From the NCBI RefSeq assembly GCF_003201975.1, contig NZ_QJJQ01000011.1:62001-126000 (forward strand): a stretch of 64,000 nt of DNA, read 5' to 3'. This document shows, one piece after another, positions 9,064 through 21,150 of this stretch (within the stretch, counting starts at the first letter, position 1; every line of letters starts with the position of its first letter). Source of the DNA: Pseudogracilibacillus auburnensis. GTDB lineage: Bacteria; Bacillota; Bacilli; Bacillales; Amphibacillaceae. Both the position numbers and the translations under genes were made by a program. The notes beneath the pieces were generated by a model. It was given only the letters and a program-made list of their open reading frames with translations, was not told the DNA's origin and did no database searches.

Positions 9064-9103
9064 CCGGGCTAGTTGGGGTATTAAAATACCCCAACTAGCC
9101 CGG
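9064..9103. repeat. Perfect 19-bp palindrome after fxsA
   Basis: Arms 9064-9082 and 9085-9103 are fully complementary with a 2-nt AA spacer, 14 bp beyond the fxsA stop. There is no U-tract on either side, so it is not a typical intrinsic terminator, though it could block ytvI and fxsA read-through or extrude as a cruciform. Confidence 0.8.
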
Positions 9104-9117
9104 CCTCCTGAACTTAC

Positions 9118-9507
9118 TTACCATCTACGAAAAGGAATTTTCCCGTTAGCAATTCGTTTCATGATTAAAAAGCCTAGAAACGTTTTAAACGGTTTTCGGG
9201 TCATAGGTAATACAAGTAAAAAGCCTAGTAAATCGGTGATAAATCCTGGTGTTAGTAAAAATATCCCACCAGCGATGATACAGATTCCATCTAAAATTTG
9301 CTCTCTTGGAACTTCCCTGTTATGGATAGCAAATTGAGCACGCCTCCACGTTTCTAAACCTTGCTTTCTCACTAATGCGACTCCAACCATTCCTGTAAAA
9401 ATAATTAATAAAGCGACAGGTAAGGCCCCAATTTTACTACCTGTCCAGATAAAAATGGCGATCTCAGTTGCTGGTACAAGAATAAAAATGAGTATTAGCC
9501 AATACAT
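9118..9507 (-). CDS. fxsA: FxsA family membrane protein
   Basis: A small inner-membrane protein of 129 residues (YtwI in B. subtilis). It has hydrophobic segments at about 3-21, 27-46 and 76-100, and the family features LIFILVPATEIAIFIWTG near the N-terminus and GGIFLLTPGFITDLLGFLLVLP. E. coli FxsA reduces exclusion of phage T7 by F plasmid; the normal role is unknown. It follows pyk on the same strand (62 bp gap) with AAAGGTTG before the ATG, so it is probably the last gene of the pyk unit. Confidence 0.9.
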   Translation of the reverse strand: MYWLILIFILVPATEIAIFIWTGSKIGALPVALLIIFTGMVGVALVRKQGLETWRRAQFAIHNREVPREQILDGICIIAGGIFLLTPGFITDLLGFLLVLPMTRKPFKTFLGFLIMKRIANGKIPFRRW

Positions 9508-9569
9508 TAAATCAACCTTTCTGTTTTACATGTAGGAATACAGGAGGTGAGAAACTCTTTCATCAACGA

Positions 9570-11330
9570 TTATAATACACTTGCATGGCCTTGATGAATA
9601 TTTCCTGTACCACCATCGATCGTAATATTTTCCCCATCTTTTACTGTTTCAAATAAATTATGAACACCAACAATGACTGGAATTCCGAGATTAAGTCCAA
9701 CGACTGCTGCATGAGATGTTAACCCACCTTCTTCTGTAACAATGCCACTCGCCTTTTTAATTGCTGGCATCATGTCTTTATCTGTTGCAGTGGTTACTAA
9801 TATATTTCCTTCTTGCATTTTTTCGATAGCTTCTTTGGCATCATTCGTCACTACTGCTTTTCCATATGCGTAATGTCTCCCAATTCCTTGCCCTGTTGCA
9901 ATAACATTACCAATCACATGGACTTTCATTAAATTGGTTGTTCCACTCACACCAACAGGAACACCTGCTGTAATAATCACTTTGGAGCCACGAGAAAATA
10001 GATTTGTTTCAAGCCCTTTGTTTACAGCTGTATCCAATAATTCGTCTGTCGTATATACTTGATCACTTAGAACTGGGTAAACTCCCCAAACTAACGATAA
10101 TCGGCGATACACATTTTGGGAAAAAGTGACAGCTATAATTGGAGCTTTTGGTCGGTATTTAGAAATCATGCGTGCAGAATGTCCTGACTGTGTCGGTGTA
10201 ATGATGGCACTAACACCTAAATTGGCTGCTGTATGTGTGACAGATTGACTAATTGCATCCGTAATAGTCATCGAAACCGATCTTGTCCGATTTTTAAGTA
10301 ACAATTCATGATCAAGAGCTGTTTCTGTTTTATGGGCAATAACGTTCATCATTTTTACTGACTCAACTGGAAATTCGCCAGCAGCGGTTTCACCCGATAA
10401 CATAATGGCATCTGTACCATCAAGAATAGCGTTAGCAACGTCGGAAGCTTCTGCTCGAGTTGGACGCGGATCCCATTGCATCGAATCAAGCATCTGTGTC
10501 GCTGTAATAACCGGTTTTCCGTCAAGATTACATTTATGTATCAATTCTTTCTGTACGAGCGGAACTTCTTCTGCAGGAATTTCCACCCCAAGATCCCCTC
10601 TTGCGATCATAATGCCATAGCTTGCTTCTAATATTTTATCAAAATGGTCGACACCTTCCCGATTCTCTATTTTAGCAATAATTTGAATGTGAGAAGCGTC
10701 GTTTTCTTCTAACAATTTTTTAATTGTTAATACATCCGTATGTTCACGGACAAATGACGCGGCAATAAAATCTACATTCTGTTCAATTCCAAATAAAATA
10801 TCTTCCTTGTCTTTTTCCGTTAATGAAGGTAAATTAACGTGTACGTTCGGAATATTAACACCTTTTTTATTTTTAATTTTTCCACTATTAATTACTCTTG
10901 TTTTTATTTCTTCTTGCTCATGATCAATAGCCACTACTTCTAATTCAATTAATCCATCATCTAAAGAAATGCGTGTCCCAATTTCAACATCATCAATTAA
11001 TCCTTTATATGTGACGGAAAAACGTTCAGCAGTTCCTTCGATTTCCTTCATACAAATATAAACGACATCCCCACGATTTAGCATCGCTTCTCCGCCTTTA
11101 AACGTTTTCGTGCGAATTTCAGGCCCTTGTGTGTCTAATAAGATGGAGACTGTTTTATTCATTTTCTTTGCTGCTTCTCTAATATTTTCAATTCGTTGTT
11201 TATGTTCCTCATAATCACCATGGGAAAAGTTTAATCTCGCTACATCCATACCGTTTGAGATTAATTGTTCAAGTATATCAACCGATTCTGATGCAGGTCC
11301 AATCGTACAAACAATTTTAGTTTTTCTCAT
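9570..11330 (-). CDS. pyk: Pyruvate kinase with C-terminal PEP-utilising domain
   Basis: Converts phosphoenolpyruvate and ADP to pyruvate and ATP. At 586 residues it is the long Bacillus/Geobacillus type: a TIM-barrel A domain with [14 protein letters not shown] at the start, a B domain (about 70-170), the active-site stretch [15 protein letters not shown] and [10 protein letters not shown], a C domain, and an extra C-terminal domain (about 475-586) with the phosphohistidine-type motif [21 protein letters not shown]. The ATG at 11330 has AGGAGAA. In related genomes it lies directly behind pfkA; here a 409-bp family C repeat fills the 527-bp gap. Confidence 0.97.
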   Translation of the reverse strand: MRKTKIVCTIGPASESVDILEQLISNGMDVARLNFSHGDYEEHKQRIENIREAAKKMNKTVSILLDTQGPEIRTKTFKGGEAMLNRGDVVYICMKEIEGTAERFSVTYKGLIDDVEIGTRISLDDGLIELEVVAIDHEQEEIKTRVINSGKIKNKKGVNIPNVHVNLPSLTEKDKEDILFGIEQNVDFIAASFVREHTDVLTIKKLLEENDASHIQIIAKIENREGVDHFDKILEASYGIMIARGDLGVEIPAEEVPLVQKELIHKCNLDGKPVITATQMLDSMQWDPRPTRAEASDVANAILDGTDAIMLSGETAAGEFPVESVKMMNVIAHKTETALDHELLLKNRTRSVSMTITDAISQSVTHTAANLGVSAIITPTQSGHSARMISKYRPKAPIIAVTFSQNVYRRLSLVWGVYPVLSDQVYTTDELLDTAVNKGLETNLFSRGSKVIITAGVPVGVSGTTNLMKVHVIGNVIATGQGIGRHYAYGKAVVTNDAKEAIEKMQEGNILVTTATDKDMMPAIKKASGIVTEEGGLTSHAAVVGLNLGIPVIVGVHNLFETVKDGENITIDGGTGNIHQGHASVL

Positions 11331-11448
11331 TTACATTCTCCTATTCATATCCTAGATAATTTAAACTTATTTTACGTGTTCCATACAAATTTATTTATGC
11401 TAACATACCTTATACCTTTTTAATGCATGTTAAAACTTGATCTTATAA

Positions 11449-11857
11449 GGGTTGTTCAAAAAGTCCAGTAAAAATTACACGTCGTATTCCTTTGGTAGTA
11501 AAGAGGCTGGCAAATACCAAGTTTTCTAATTGGCTAGTTTGTTTAGCTACTCTCGTATTAAAATGCCGTAGGGGATCTTCCGTTAAATTCGCCCACGTCC
11601 TGGTCGGCTAAAAGCGGCGGTCACGTCCTGGGACTGCGCTTACTCGTCCCATCGAAAAGCGTTTGTGACCAACGCCCGACACTAGCACGTCCTGTGCGTC
11701 GTGGGCAACACGGAAGTCATTACATCCGTGAAAGTCTGTTGCTCCATGCTACGCCGCCTCAAGCTGTGACGCACAATGTTTTCGGTGGGACGAGCGTTTA
11801 GCGGAGTCCTAGGACGCCGACGATCTTAGCCGAACTCGATCCTATTTGAACATGTAC
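11449..11857. mobile_element. MITE-like repeat, family C, copy 1 (pfkA-pyk gap)
   Basis: About 409 bp with left end GTTGTTCAAAAAGTCCAGTA and right end GATCCTATTTGAACATG, forming degenerate terminal inverted repeats. It encodes no protein. The interior (GTGGGCAACACGGAAGTCAT, TACGCCGCCTCAAGCTGTGA) recurs in reverse orientation in the copy at 21151-21510. The right end abuts the pfkA stop codon. Confidence 0.7.
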
Positions 11858-12826
<969 letters not shown>

Positions 12827-12977
12827 TCAATTAATCATCATTATTCGTACTTTCATTGCCAATGACTCACTCTATTTATTATTTTCATGTAAATTAACAT
12901 ATGCTACTTCGTTGTAACTGTAAATAAATGCTATGTTATAGTGTTAATCGTATCATACTAATTGCATAAAATGAGGA

Positions 12978-13001
12978 AGAGGTTGACGAATGTCAACCTC
13001 T
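12978..13001. terminator. Intrinsic terminator after accA
   Basis: Stem AGAGGTTGAC / GTCAACCTCT with a 4-nt loop, 15 bp beyond the accA stop and followed on the minus strand by TCCTCATTTT. Confidence 0.75.
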
Positions 13002-13016
13002 ACAAAGAGTAAAATC

Positions 13017-13976
13017 CTATTCAGCTTCACTAATTTCTCCGATTTTTTTAAATTTTTGCCATCTGTTTTCTAGTAATTGTTCGGAAGACAAAGAAGATAA
13101 AGAATCGATTGATTGCTTTAGAACTTTGTCAATATTTTTTGCTTGTTGTTCCACATCACGATGTGCGCCACCTTTAGGTTCGGGAATAATTTCATCAATA
13201 ATGTCAAACTCTTTCAAATCATATGATGTAATCCGCATTGATTCAGCAGCTTTTTGTGAAAGTGTAGCATCTTTCCATAAAATCGATGCAGCTCCTTCTG
13301 GTGAAATAACAGAATATGTTGAGTTCTCTAACATATGGACATGATTACCAACACCAAGTGCTAGTGCTCCACCACTTCCACCTTCACCAATAACGATGCA
13401 AACGATCGGAACTTTAAGTCCTGCCATTTCTTTTAAATTGTATGCAATTGCTTCACTTTGACCACGTTCTTCGGCAGCTTTCCCCGGTTCTGCCCCTTTC
13501 GTATCGATAAACGTTACAATTGGACGATGAAACTTTTCCGCTTGTTTCATATGACGAATCGCTTTTCGATATCCTTCTGGATGAGGCATTCCGAAATTTC
13601 GTCTAATGTTTTCTTTCGTTTTCTTCCCACGTTGATGGCCGATTACCGTTATAGGACAGTCATGATAAAGAGCAATCCCTGAAACAATTGCTTCATCATC
13701 ACCAAAATAGCGATCCCCATGAAATTCGATAAAATCAGTGAATAAATAGTTAATATAATCTAATGTTGTTGGACGTGCCTGATGTCTCGCTACTTGAACA
13801 CGATTCCAAGGCTTTAAATTAGAATAAATATCATCTTCTAAAATGGAAAGCTTTTTCTCAAGTGTATCAATTTCTTCCGTTAAATCGATATCACTATCTT
13901 TTGAAATGTTTTTTAGTTCAACAATTTTATCTTTTAAATGCACGATTGGTTTTTCAAATTCAAGTACTTGATTCAT
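13017..13976 (-). CDS. accA: Acetyl-CoA carboxylase carboxyltransferase, alpha subunit
   Basis: Transfers the carboxyl group from biotin to acetyl-CoA to make malonyl-CoA, the first step of fatty acid synthesis, in an alpha2-beta2 complex with AccD. The 319 residues are the usual length; the crotonase-fold core includes [43 protein letters not shown] and the oxyanion-hole stretch [15 protein letters not shown]. Its ATG overlaps the accD stop by four bases (ATGA), implying translational coupling and equal subunit output. Confidence 0.97.
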   Translation of the reverse strand: MNQVLEFEKPIVHLKDKIVELKNISKDSDIDLTEEIDTLEKKLSILEDDIYSNLKPWNRVQVARHQARPTTLDYINYLFTDFIEFHGDRYFGDDEAIVSGIALYHDCPITVIGHQRGKKTKENIRRNFGMPHPEGYRKAIRHMKQAEKFHRPIVTFIDTKGAEPGKAAEERGQSEAIAYNLKEMAGLKVPIVCIVIGEGGSGGALALGVGNHVHMLENSTYSVISPEGAASILWKDATLSQKAAESMRITSYDLKEFDIIDEIIPEPKGGAHRDVEQQAKNIDKVLKQSIDSLSSLSSEQLLENRWQKFKKIGEISEAE

Positions 13977-14884
13977 ACTGATTGTCCTCCTTTTAAAGAA
14001 ACGAAAGACGTTTCAGAAGACGATGTTTCATTCGTCTTTCCTTGATCATGAATTTGTAAAATAGTCGTTAATAACTCTTTCATTTCATGTCGATGGACAA
14101 TACGATCAAGTTGACCATGCTTAAATAAAAATTCAGCTGTTTGGAAATCACTAGGAAGTTTTTCTCGAGTAGTTTGCTCGATTACTCTTCTACCAGCGAA
14201 GCCAATTAAAGCACCAGGTTCAGCAAAATTGTAATCTCCTAAAGATGCAAAGCTGGCAGTAACCCCACCAGTTGTAGGGTGGGTCATAACGGAGATCATT
14301 AATCCACCCGCTTCGGAAAAACGTTCAATTGCAACAGATGTTTTAGCCATTTGCATTAAACTAAGCACACCTTCTTGCATTCTTGCACCACCTGAAGCTG
14401 TAAAAATAATAAAAGGTATTGATTGCTCCCGAGCATTTTCAATTGCACGAGCAATTTTTTCACCAACTACTGACCCCATACTTCCCATTCGAAAACCTGC
14501 ATCCATTACACTAAATGCTGTCGGCTGTCCACCAATGAACCCTTTTCCAGTAACAACTGCTTCATTTAATCCTGTTTTTTTGCGGTCTTTTTCCATTTTT
14601 TCCATATATTCAGGGAATTCGAGTGGATTTTTTGATTTCATATGTTTATCCCATTCAACAAAAGTACCTTCATCAAACAAACCATTTATTCTTTGCCATG
14701 CATTTTGTTGATGGTGAAAATCACAATTTGGACAAACGTTTAAATTTTTCTCTACTTCTTTACGATAAAAAATCTGGTGACAATTTTCACATTTTGTCAT
14801 TAAACCTGCAGGTACGTCCTGTTTTGCTTTTTCGTCTGGAATAGTCGTATTATTTTTATTCCTAGTGAAAATTTTCTTCAGCAA
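13973..14884 (-). CDS. accD: Acetyl-CoA carboxylase carboxyltransferase, beta subunit
   Basis: Partner of AccA. The N-terminal zinc ribbon has four cysteines (C32, C35, C51, C54 in CENC and CPNC). The crotonase-type core includes [21 protein letters not shown] and a [15 protein letters not shown] oxyanion region. The start is a TTG at 14884, supported by GGAGG seven bases upstream; no ATG is suitably placed. The acidic/serine-rich C-terminus is not conserved in the family. It is first in accD-accA, downstream of the malic enzyme gene. Confidence 0.96.
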   Translation of the reverse strand: MLKKIFTRNKNNTTIPDEKAKQDVPAGLMTKCENCHQIFYRKEVEKNLNVCPNCDFHHQQNAWQRINGLFDEGTFVEWDKHMKSKNPLEFPEYMEKMEKDRKKTGLNEAVVTGKGFIGGQPTAFSVMDAGFRMGSMGSVVGEKIARAIENAREQSIPFIIFTASGGARMQEGVLSLMQMAKTSVAIERFSEAGGLMISVMTHPTTGGVTASFASLGDYNFAEPGALIGFAGRRVIEQTTREKLPSDFQTAEFLFKHGQLDRIVHRHEMKELLTTILQIHDQGKTNETSSSETSFVSLKGGQSV

Positions 14885-15102
14885 CTATACCCCTCCTTTA
14901 TAGATTCACTGAAAATGAGAATATCAATGTGTCGATAAATAATTATATGAAGTATAAATACAAACGATTGCCATAAATAAAGTCACATTATAATCCCAAA
15001 TCTTACTATACTGGAATCGAAGGCTCATTTCTACTATTTTTACTAAAAAAATAGTATTTATTGTGCTAGGTTCATTCATGTCGGATTAGATTCAGTATAG
15101 TT

Positions 15103-16362
15103 TTACCTTGTTTTCACAGTTTCTGTATCTAATTGACTTAATTGCCTCGTACGTTCTGCCACTTCTTCAGGATCTATTTCAATTCGAGCTACTCCTGTTT
15201 CCATTGCTGCCTTTGCAACGCTTTTAGCGACTGCAGGTGCGACACGCGCATCGAATGGTCCAGGAATAACGTAGTCTTCATTTAGTTCATCTTCTTTAAT
15301 TAAAGAGGCAATTGCTTCGACTGCAGCCATTTTCATTTTTTCATTTATTCGGGTCGCCCTAACATCCAACGCACCTCTGAAAATACCCGGGAAGGCTAAT
15401 ACATTATTCACTTGATTTGGAAAATCAGATCGACCAGTTCCAATAATCTTCGCCCCTGCCTTTTTGGCATCTTCTGGTAAAATTTCCGGGTCAGGGTTCG
15501 CCATTGCAAAAATAATAGGGTCCTTATTCATCTTCTTAACCATTTCAGGTGTTAATGCACCGCCGACAGATACACCGATAAAAACATCTGCACCCTCGAT
15601 CACTTCTTCTAAGCTACCTTGTAGTTTTTTATGGTTTGTATTTTTAGCTACAATTTCTTTTACTTTGTTCATTCGGCGGGGTCTTCCTTCATAAATAGCG
15701 CCTTGAGAGTCACACATAACAATTTCGCCAACACCAAAATTATCAAGTAGTTTAATAATAGCGATGCCCGCAGCACCCGCACCATTTGCGACAACTTTAA
15801 TCTCTTTAAAGGACTTACCAACAAGTTTTAGCGCATTCATTAACCCTGCTACTGTGACAATAGCTGTTCCATGTTGGTCATCATGGAAAATAGGAATTCT
15901 CGTTTCTTTTTTTAATCTTTCTTCAATAATGAAACAATTTGGTGCAGCGATATCTTCTAGGTTAACGCCTCCAAATGTTGGTTCAAGAAGTTTGACGGTT
16001 TGAACAATTTCATCGACATCATTCGTATCTAAACAAATTGGGAACGAATCAACACCCGCAAAAGCTTTAAATAATACAGCCTTTCCTTCCATTACTGGTA
16101 AAGCGGCTTCAGGCCCAATATTACCTAGCCCTAGAACTGCTGTCCCATCACTTACAACCGCTACCATATTCCCTTTCATTGTATAATCATAAACAGCGTG
16201 CTTGTTCGAGTAAATTTCTTTACACGGTTCGGCAACCCCAGGGGAATACGCTAAACTTAAATCTTCGCCATTTTGTACAGGGACTTTCGATTTAATTGCT
16301 AGTTTACCTTTATTTATTTTGTGCATATGTAATGCTGCGTCACGCAAATTTGACATTTTCAT
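15103..16362 (-). CDS. ytsJ: NAD(P)-dependent malic enzyme
   Basis: Oxidative decarboxylation of malate to pyruvate, yielding reduced cofactor near the pyruvate node. The 419 residues match the short bacterial type (B. subtilis YtsJ, mainly NADP-linked). Motifs: [15 protein letters not shown], catalytic [14 protein letters not shown] and [17 protein letters not shown], the dehydrogenase fold [21 protein letters not shown], and MANPDPEI. Two ATG codons two residues apart share GGAGG; the upstream one is given, but the second (16356) is equally plausible. It lies between dnaE and accD as in B. subtilis, which supports ytsJ over its paralogues. Confidence 0.92.
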   Translation of the reverse strand: MKMSNLRDAALHMHKINKGKLAIKSKVPVQNGEDLSLAYSPGVAEPCKEIYSNKHAVYDYTMKGNMVAVVSDGTAVLGLGNIGPEAALPVMEGKAVLFKAFAGVDSFPICLDTNDVDEIVQTVKLLEPTFGGVNLEDIAAPNCFIIEERLKKETRIPIFHDDQHGTAIVTVAGLMNALKLVGKSFKEIKVVANGAGAAGIAIIKLLDNFGVGEIVMCDSQGAIYEGRPRRMNKVKEIVAKNTNHKKLQGSLEEVIEGADVFIGVSVGGALTPEMVKKMNKDPIIFAMANPDPEILPEDAKKAGAKIIGTGRSDFPNQVNNVLAFPGIFRGALDVRATRINEKMKMAAVEAIASLIKEDELNEDYVIPGPFDARVAPAVAKSVAKAAMETGVARIEIDPEEVAERTRQLSQLDTETVKTR

Positions 16363-16512
16363 CGCTCCTCCGATTCTACCATTAAGTTATCTATATCGTA
16401 CTTTGACCACGAATTAACGACATCATATACAACTTAATATTATTTATTATAGCAAATGATTTCTAAATAGATAGTTAATTTCAAAATTTATATAAATGTT
16501 ATCATATAATTA

Positions 16513-19500
16513 TTATTCTTTTAACACAACATTTTCGGCTCCAAAGTATTTTTTTAGTTGATTCATACAATTTTCATCGTTCAAAATTGTATATTTTTCC
16601 CCTAGCTTATACGTTTTCTTTTCTTTTTCAGAATAAATAATAATCGAAAAGCTCCCCCGATAATTTTGGGCTGTTTTCCTTAAATAGGTTAATGCTTCTT
16701 TACTGTCTTTTTCTGTACTTAGTTTTATATATATATTTCCAGCCGATTTTCTATTCAGTTCCTCTAATATGAATGGCTCCATTTGGTCAATGACCATTTG
16801 CTTTTTATTTTGTCTTATGTTAATTTTCCCTTTGATAGCGACGATTTTCTCTTCTTGTAACCACTGACTTATTTCACGATATAATGTAGGAAAAATAACT
16901 GTCTCCATCTCCTCTGTTTCATCCGCAATTGTTACAAACGCCATCGAATCTCCACGTTTTGTATGAATTTTTTTAATCGACTGAACAATGACGACTGTTT
17001 TTACTTGGCTATTATTAGCTAATAATTTTGCCTGTTGTAGTGATAGAAAATGTTGTAAGGTTAATGTTGACCTATACTGTTTGATTGGATGACTCGTCAC
17101 ATACATATGAAGCAACTCTTTTTCATCCGATAATTTTTGCACTTGACTAAAATCATCCATTTCCATATAAGAAGGTTTCATTTGTACCTTATCGCCAAAT
17201 AAATTGCCTTGTCCATTCACATCTCCAAACAATTCAGCTCTTTCCAATGCTTGGTCAATAGAAGCGAGTAAACTCGCCCGATTGGAATATGTTTCATCAA
17301 ATGCACCTGCTAAAATAAGTGTTTCAAGTGCATTTCGTTTCACCGATGATGTACGGAGACAAAAATCAAATAAATCAGCAAAAGGTCTGTTTTTACGGAC
17401 ATTCATTATTTCTTTCACCGTTTCATAACCAATTCCTTTAATCGCTAATAGTCCAACCCGAATATGATTATTTTCAACAGTGAAATAGGCATTACTCCTA
17501 TTAATAGAAGGTGGAAGGATGTGAATCCCTAATTCATTTGCTTCTCTTACATACATATTTAACTTGTTTGCTTCATTTGACACAGAACTTAAAAGATGAG
17601 CAAAAAAATAAGTTGGATAATTCGCTTTTAAATAACTAAGTTGATAAGCAATTTTACTGTAGGCTACCGAATGGCTTTTGTTAAATCCATAGTTTGCAAA
17701 TTTAATAATCCAAGAAAAAATTTCTTCGGCAATTTTTTTGTCATAGCCATTTCTCATACAGCCAGAAAGAAACGTTTCTTTTAATTCATCAATGAGGCGA
17801 CGTTCCTTTTTACTAACTGCCCTTCGCAAAATATCTGCCTCTCCTAATGATAGTCCAGCAAATTGGTGGGCAATTTGCATGATTTGCTCTTGATAAATTA
17901 ACACTCCGTACGTTTTATGCAGAATCGGCTCTAGATCTGGATGAATATATGCAAACTGTTTATGCCCATGCTTTCGTTCGATATACGTAGGGATATTTTC
18001 CATCGGTCCTGGTCGATATAATGCATTAACTGCAATAATATCTTCTAGCGATGTTGGCATTAATTTCATTAACACATTTTTCATCCCTTGTGACTCAAGT
18101 TGAAAAACCCCATTCGTTTTTCCTGCTTGAAGTAACGTAAATGTTTTTGCATCGTCTTCAGGGATCGTATTTACATCAATCGTTTGTTTTGTCGATCTGT
18201 TAACCGACCTTACAATGCGCTCCATCATACTAAGGTTTTTTAACCCTAATATATCAATTTTCAGGAGCCCAATCGCTTCTAATTCATTCATTGCATATTG
18301 TGTTAAATACGTATCATGAGATCCTTTCGTTAATGGAACATGACGTAACAACGGCTCTTGTCCAATCACAATTCCAGCCGCATGGGTTGATATGTGACGC
18401 GGCAACCCTTCTAATTTAATAGCGATGGTAAATAACATTCGTAACTTTTTTGATTGTTTTATATACGTTTGAAATTCTTTTGATTCGTTTATATAGGAAA
18501 CAATTGGCTGATGAGCGTGCACTGGAATGTTTTTCAATATATATGTTTGATCATGTTGATTAATATCCATCGTCTTCATTAATTCTCTCAGCAATGATCG
18601 TGCTGCAAATGTTCCAAACGTAATAATTTGCGCAACATGGTCTTGTCCATATTTTTCACGAACATAATCAATGACTTCCTCACGGCGGACGTCTGAAAAA
18701 TCAATATCAATATCAGGCATTGTCACTCTTTCTGGATTTAAAAACCGTTCAAAAATAAGCTCATATGTTAAAGGATCTACATTTGTTATCCCTAATAAAT
18801 AAGCAACGATCGAGCCAGCAGCTGACCCTCGTCCAGGACCTACTACAATATCATTCTCTTTAGCAAATTGCACAAAATCACTGACAATTAAAAAATAATC
18901 ACTAAACCCTAATTTCTCAATAATAGTTAACTCGTCATCAAGTCGTGCTATTACTTCAGCTGTTACATTATTATATTTTACTGGAATTTGATCCATACAT
19001 AATTTTTTTAAATAGGTGGAGGCTGATTCATTATTAGGTACAGGGAATTTGGGCAATAATTGCTGATTAAAATCGAATGTGACATGACATTTTCCCACAA
19101 TTTCCTCCGTTTTATCGACCAGTTCCTGCCACTGTGAAAAAGCCTGCTTCATTTCTTCTTGTGAGCGTAAATGTCTCTGATGATTCGCTTGATTTCGTGC
19201 AGACAGCTCCCATTTTTTATTATGTTTCATCGCCTGTAAACAATCGTAACTACTATCATCTTTTACGTCCAAATATCGGACATCGTGAAGGGCAACTAGT
19301 TGTATCGGATAGCTAGCTTGAAATTGCTTCATCTGAGTGATCCGTTCATTTCCCTCTTGTTGATCATAAATTTCAATCCCTACATAGAAGTCATCTGCTG
19401 AAAACATGTGACGAAAAACAGTAAGATGATCATTCATTTCCGTCCACTTATGCTGCAGTATGAACTGTTTCAAAAAAGGTGTTTCTGTGCGGATAATACA

Positions 19501-19851
19501 AATAAGATCATCGGACAACGTTTCTAAAAAGGATAGGGTACATTCATTTTCTAGTTGAATATGGGAAGAGAGTTGAATTAAGTTTTTATATCCATCATTA
19601 TTTTTAGCAAGCAATATACATGGAATAGTGTGATCCATAAACGGAAGATGAATAACCATCCCAATAAGTGGTTTTATTCCATTTTGCACGCACGCTCGGT
19701 AAAAAGGGATTACTCCATATAATACCTCTTCGTCCGTCAAAGCGAGTGCATGAAGTTGTAATTCTTTTGCCCGCTTTATTAATTTAGGAATGGTAATCGT
19801 ACTATTAAATAAACTATACCCACTTCGAACTTGCAAATGTGTAAATGACAT
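16513..19851 (-). CDS. dnaE: DNA polymerase III alpha subunit DnaE
   Basis: Replicative C-family polymerase that in Bacillus extends primers on the lagging strand before hand-off to PolC. At 1112 residues it is full length. A PHP domain (1-210) begins HLQVRSGYSLFNS, so the metal-binding histidines are degenerate as in other Firmicute DnaE proteins. The palm carries GPGRGSAAGS and the catalytic aspartates in MPDIDIDFSD, the fingers YRPGPMENIPTYIERKHG, and the C-terminal region an OB fold (about 955-1040). There is no proofreading exonuclease insert, which separates it from PolC. The ATG at 19851 has GGAG at good spacing. It precedes the malic enzyme gene by 150 bp. Confidence 0.97.
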   Translation of the reverse strand: MSFTHLQVRSGYSLFNSTITIPKLIKRAKELQLHALALTDEEVLYGVIPFYRACVQNGIKPLIGMVIHLPFMDHTIPCILLAKNNDGYKNLIQLSSHIQLENECTLSFLETLSDDLICIIRTETPFLKQFILQHKWTEMNDHLTVFRHMFSADDFYVGIEIYDQQEGNERITQMKQFQASYPIQLVALHDVRYLDVKDDSSYDCLQAMKHNKKWELSARNQANHQRHLRSQEEMKQAFSQWQELVDKTEEIVGKCHVTFDFNQQLLPKFPVPNNESASTYLKKLCMDQIPVKYNNVTAEVIARLDDELTIIEKLGFSDYFLIVSDFVQFAKENDIVVGPGRGSAAGSIVAYLLGITNVDPLTYELIFERFLNPERVTMPDIDIDFSDVRREEVIDYVREKYGQDHVAQIITFGTFAARSLLRELMKTMDINQHDQTYILKNIPVHAHQPIVSYINESKEFQTYIKQSKKLRMLFTIAIKLEGLPRHISTHAAGIVIGQEPLLRHVPLTKGSHDTYLTQYAMNELEAIGLLKIDILGLKNLSMMERIVRSVNRSTKQTIDVNTIPEDDAKTFTLLQAGKTNGVFQLESQGMKNVLMKLMPTSLEDIIAVNALYRPGPMENIPTYIERKHGHKQFAYIHPDLEPILHKTYGVLIYQEQIMQIAHQFAGLSLGEADILRRAVSKKERRLIDELKETFLSGCMRNGYDKKIAEEIFSWIIKFANYGFNKSHSVAYSKIAYQLSYLKANYPTYFFAHLLSSVSNEANKLNMYVREANELGIHILPPSINRSNAYFTVENNHIRVGLLAIKGIGYETVKEIMNVRKNRPFADLFDFCLRTSSVKRNALETLILAGAFDETYSNRASLLASIDQALERAELFGDVNGQGNLFGDKVQMKPSYMEMDDFSQVQKLSDEKELLHMYVTSHPIKQYRSTLTLQHFLSLQQAKLLANNSQVKTVVIVQSIKKIHTKRGDSMAFVTIADETEEMETVIFPTLYREISQWLQEEKIVAIKGKINIRQNKKQMVIDQMEPFILEELNRKSAGNIYIKLSTEKDSKEALTYLRKTAQNYRGSFSIIIYSEKEKKTYKLGEKYTILNDENCMNQLKKYFGAENVVLKE

Positions 19852-19884
19852 TGTTTCTCCTGCCTTTATTCCATGCTAAAAAAT

Positions 19885-20060
19885 CGTAGAAAACTTGGCT
19901 ATTCGCTAAAGAAAATACACCGACTGGCAAGCTGTCAAGCGATGACAGAGGTGATGTTGCACTTATGTAAATAAGTGATTAACTTATTTGCCAAGCCTTT
20001 ACCGCGAATGCCTTAGCCTGAGCTTATTCGAGTCAAGAAAGGATTTATACTTTCTTCACT
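19885..20060. repeat. Dispersed intergenic repeat, family A, copy 2
   Basis: Lies between dnaE and ytrH. Shares ACACCGACTGGCAAGC, GGTGATGTTGCACTTATGTA and the trailing GCGAATGCCTTA with the copy at 45655-45935. It contains no gene; the remaining bases to 20222 must hold the ytrH promoter. Confidence 0.65.
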
Positions 20061-20222
20061 GTTAAAAAAGGACGATCAACTAAATAGAACTCCTATTCTT
20101 ATTATAACGTTACAAAAGGTACCTTTCCACTCGGTCGACTTACGTATATTATAGTACATTGTTTTTTACATAAGTTGTCCACTTATATCATATGAATGAA
20201 ATAGGATAGGAGGGATTTTATA

Positions 20223-20555
20223 ATGGAAGAACGTTTTTTTGCATCTTTTATCCACTGTTTCTTTATTGCATTTGGCGTAGTTATTGGTGGGACAGTAATT
20301 GGCAGTATTGGATCGTTTTTAACTGGTGACGCTCCTTTAAGTGCCATGAATCGGATCGCACAATCCATAAAAATTTGGGCCATTGTCGCTGCCATCGGAG
20401 GCACGTTTGATGCCATTGAAAATTTTCAGCGAGGATTTGTCGACGGATCAACGATGGACTTGTTTAAACAATCGATGTTTATTATCGCTGCAATGATCGG
20501 CGTAAAGACAGCAATTTTATTCATTACTTGGGTTACCAATGAGGAAATAATGTAA
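20223..20555 (+). CDS. ytrH: Sporulation membrane protein YtrH
   Basis: A small membrane protein of 110 residues needed for proper spore formation in B. subtilis (sigma-E regulon; known of the family, not visible here). Three hydrophobic stretches, about residues 8-35, 50-66 and 80-103. A strong GGAGG lies eight bases before the ATG. The stop overlaps the ytrI start as TAATG, so the pair is an operon. Confidence 0.92.
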   Translation: MEERFFASFIHCFFIAFGVVIGGTVIGSIGSFLTGDAPLSAMNRIAQSIKIWAIVAAIGGTFDAIENFQRGFVDGSTMDLFKQSMFIIAAMIGVKTAILFITWVTNEEIM

Positions 20556-21052
20556 TGCATGTTCCACCATACCATAAAAAAAGATCTTGGCAAATCTTAA
20601 TCATCGGAATCCTTATCGGTTCTGTCATTGCTTATCTTGTATTAGCATATATGTATGGAAAAATGTATGAAAATGTTTTATCTGATCGAATTCAATTGCA
20701 ATCTAAAATTACTGAATTAGAGCGACAAAATGAAGCATTATTACACGATAAAGAAGAATTGGAGGAACAAAAAACTATTTCAATTCATTCCATCGACATT
20801 GAATTTATGAATAAGGAAGATATGCGATTTGATCGACTTATTACCCACCAATTAGAAGACCTTATCAAACAAGAAATTAATGATATTATCGGGAAAGATG
20901 TAAAAAGTGTTGCCGAAAACGATGATTTATTAGTTACGGTCATTGAAAATAAAACTTTTACAATCGATGATTTATCTTATCAATTCGAAGTGAAAAAACT
21001 ATATATATCCGAGCAGGTTAAGCTTTCTCTCCATGTAAAATTAGCTAAATAA
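20555..21052 (+). CDS. ytrI: Sporulation membrane protein YtrI
   Basis: A 165-residue protein with one N-terminal membrane helix (about 15-36), then a coiled coil (about 45-75, ITELERQNEALLHDKEELEEQ) and an alpha/beta C-terminal part. It is translationally coupled to ytrH through a TAATG overlap. Required with YtrH in the forespore/mother-cell program of B. subtilis; the biochemical role is unknown. The coiled coil suggests it may form oligomers or a complex with YtrH. Confidence 0.9.
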   Translation: MHVPPYHKKRSWQILIIGILIGSVIAYLVLAYMYGKMYENVLSDRIQLQSKITELERQNEALLHDKEELEEQKTISIHSIDIEFMNKEDMRFDRLITHQLEDLIKQEINDIIGKDVKSVAENDDLLVTVIENKTFTIDDLSYQFEVKKLYISEQVKLSLHVKLAK

Positions 21053-21150
21053 AATAAACGTAATGTGAATTTTTCATGAATAAACGGTAAAATTGATAGC
21101 CAGAATCAGTTATATTTTATAAAATAAGGGTAATTATATGAATTATTAGT

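Noticed and set aside
8696-9337. Frames of 99 and 157 codons between ytvI and fxsA
   Set aside because: They cross the dispersed repeat and the palindrome, and one runs antisense into fxsA.
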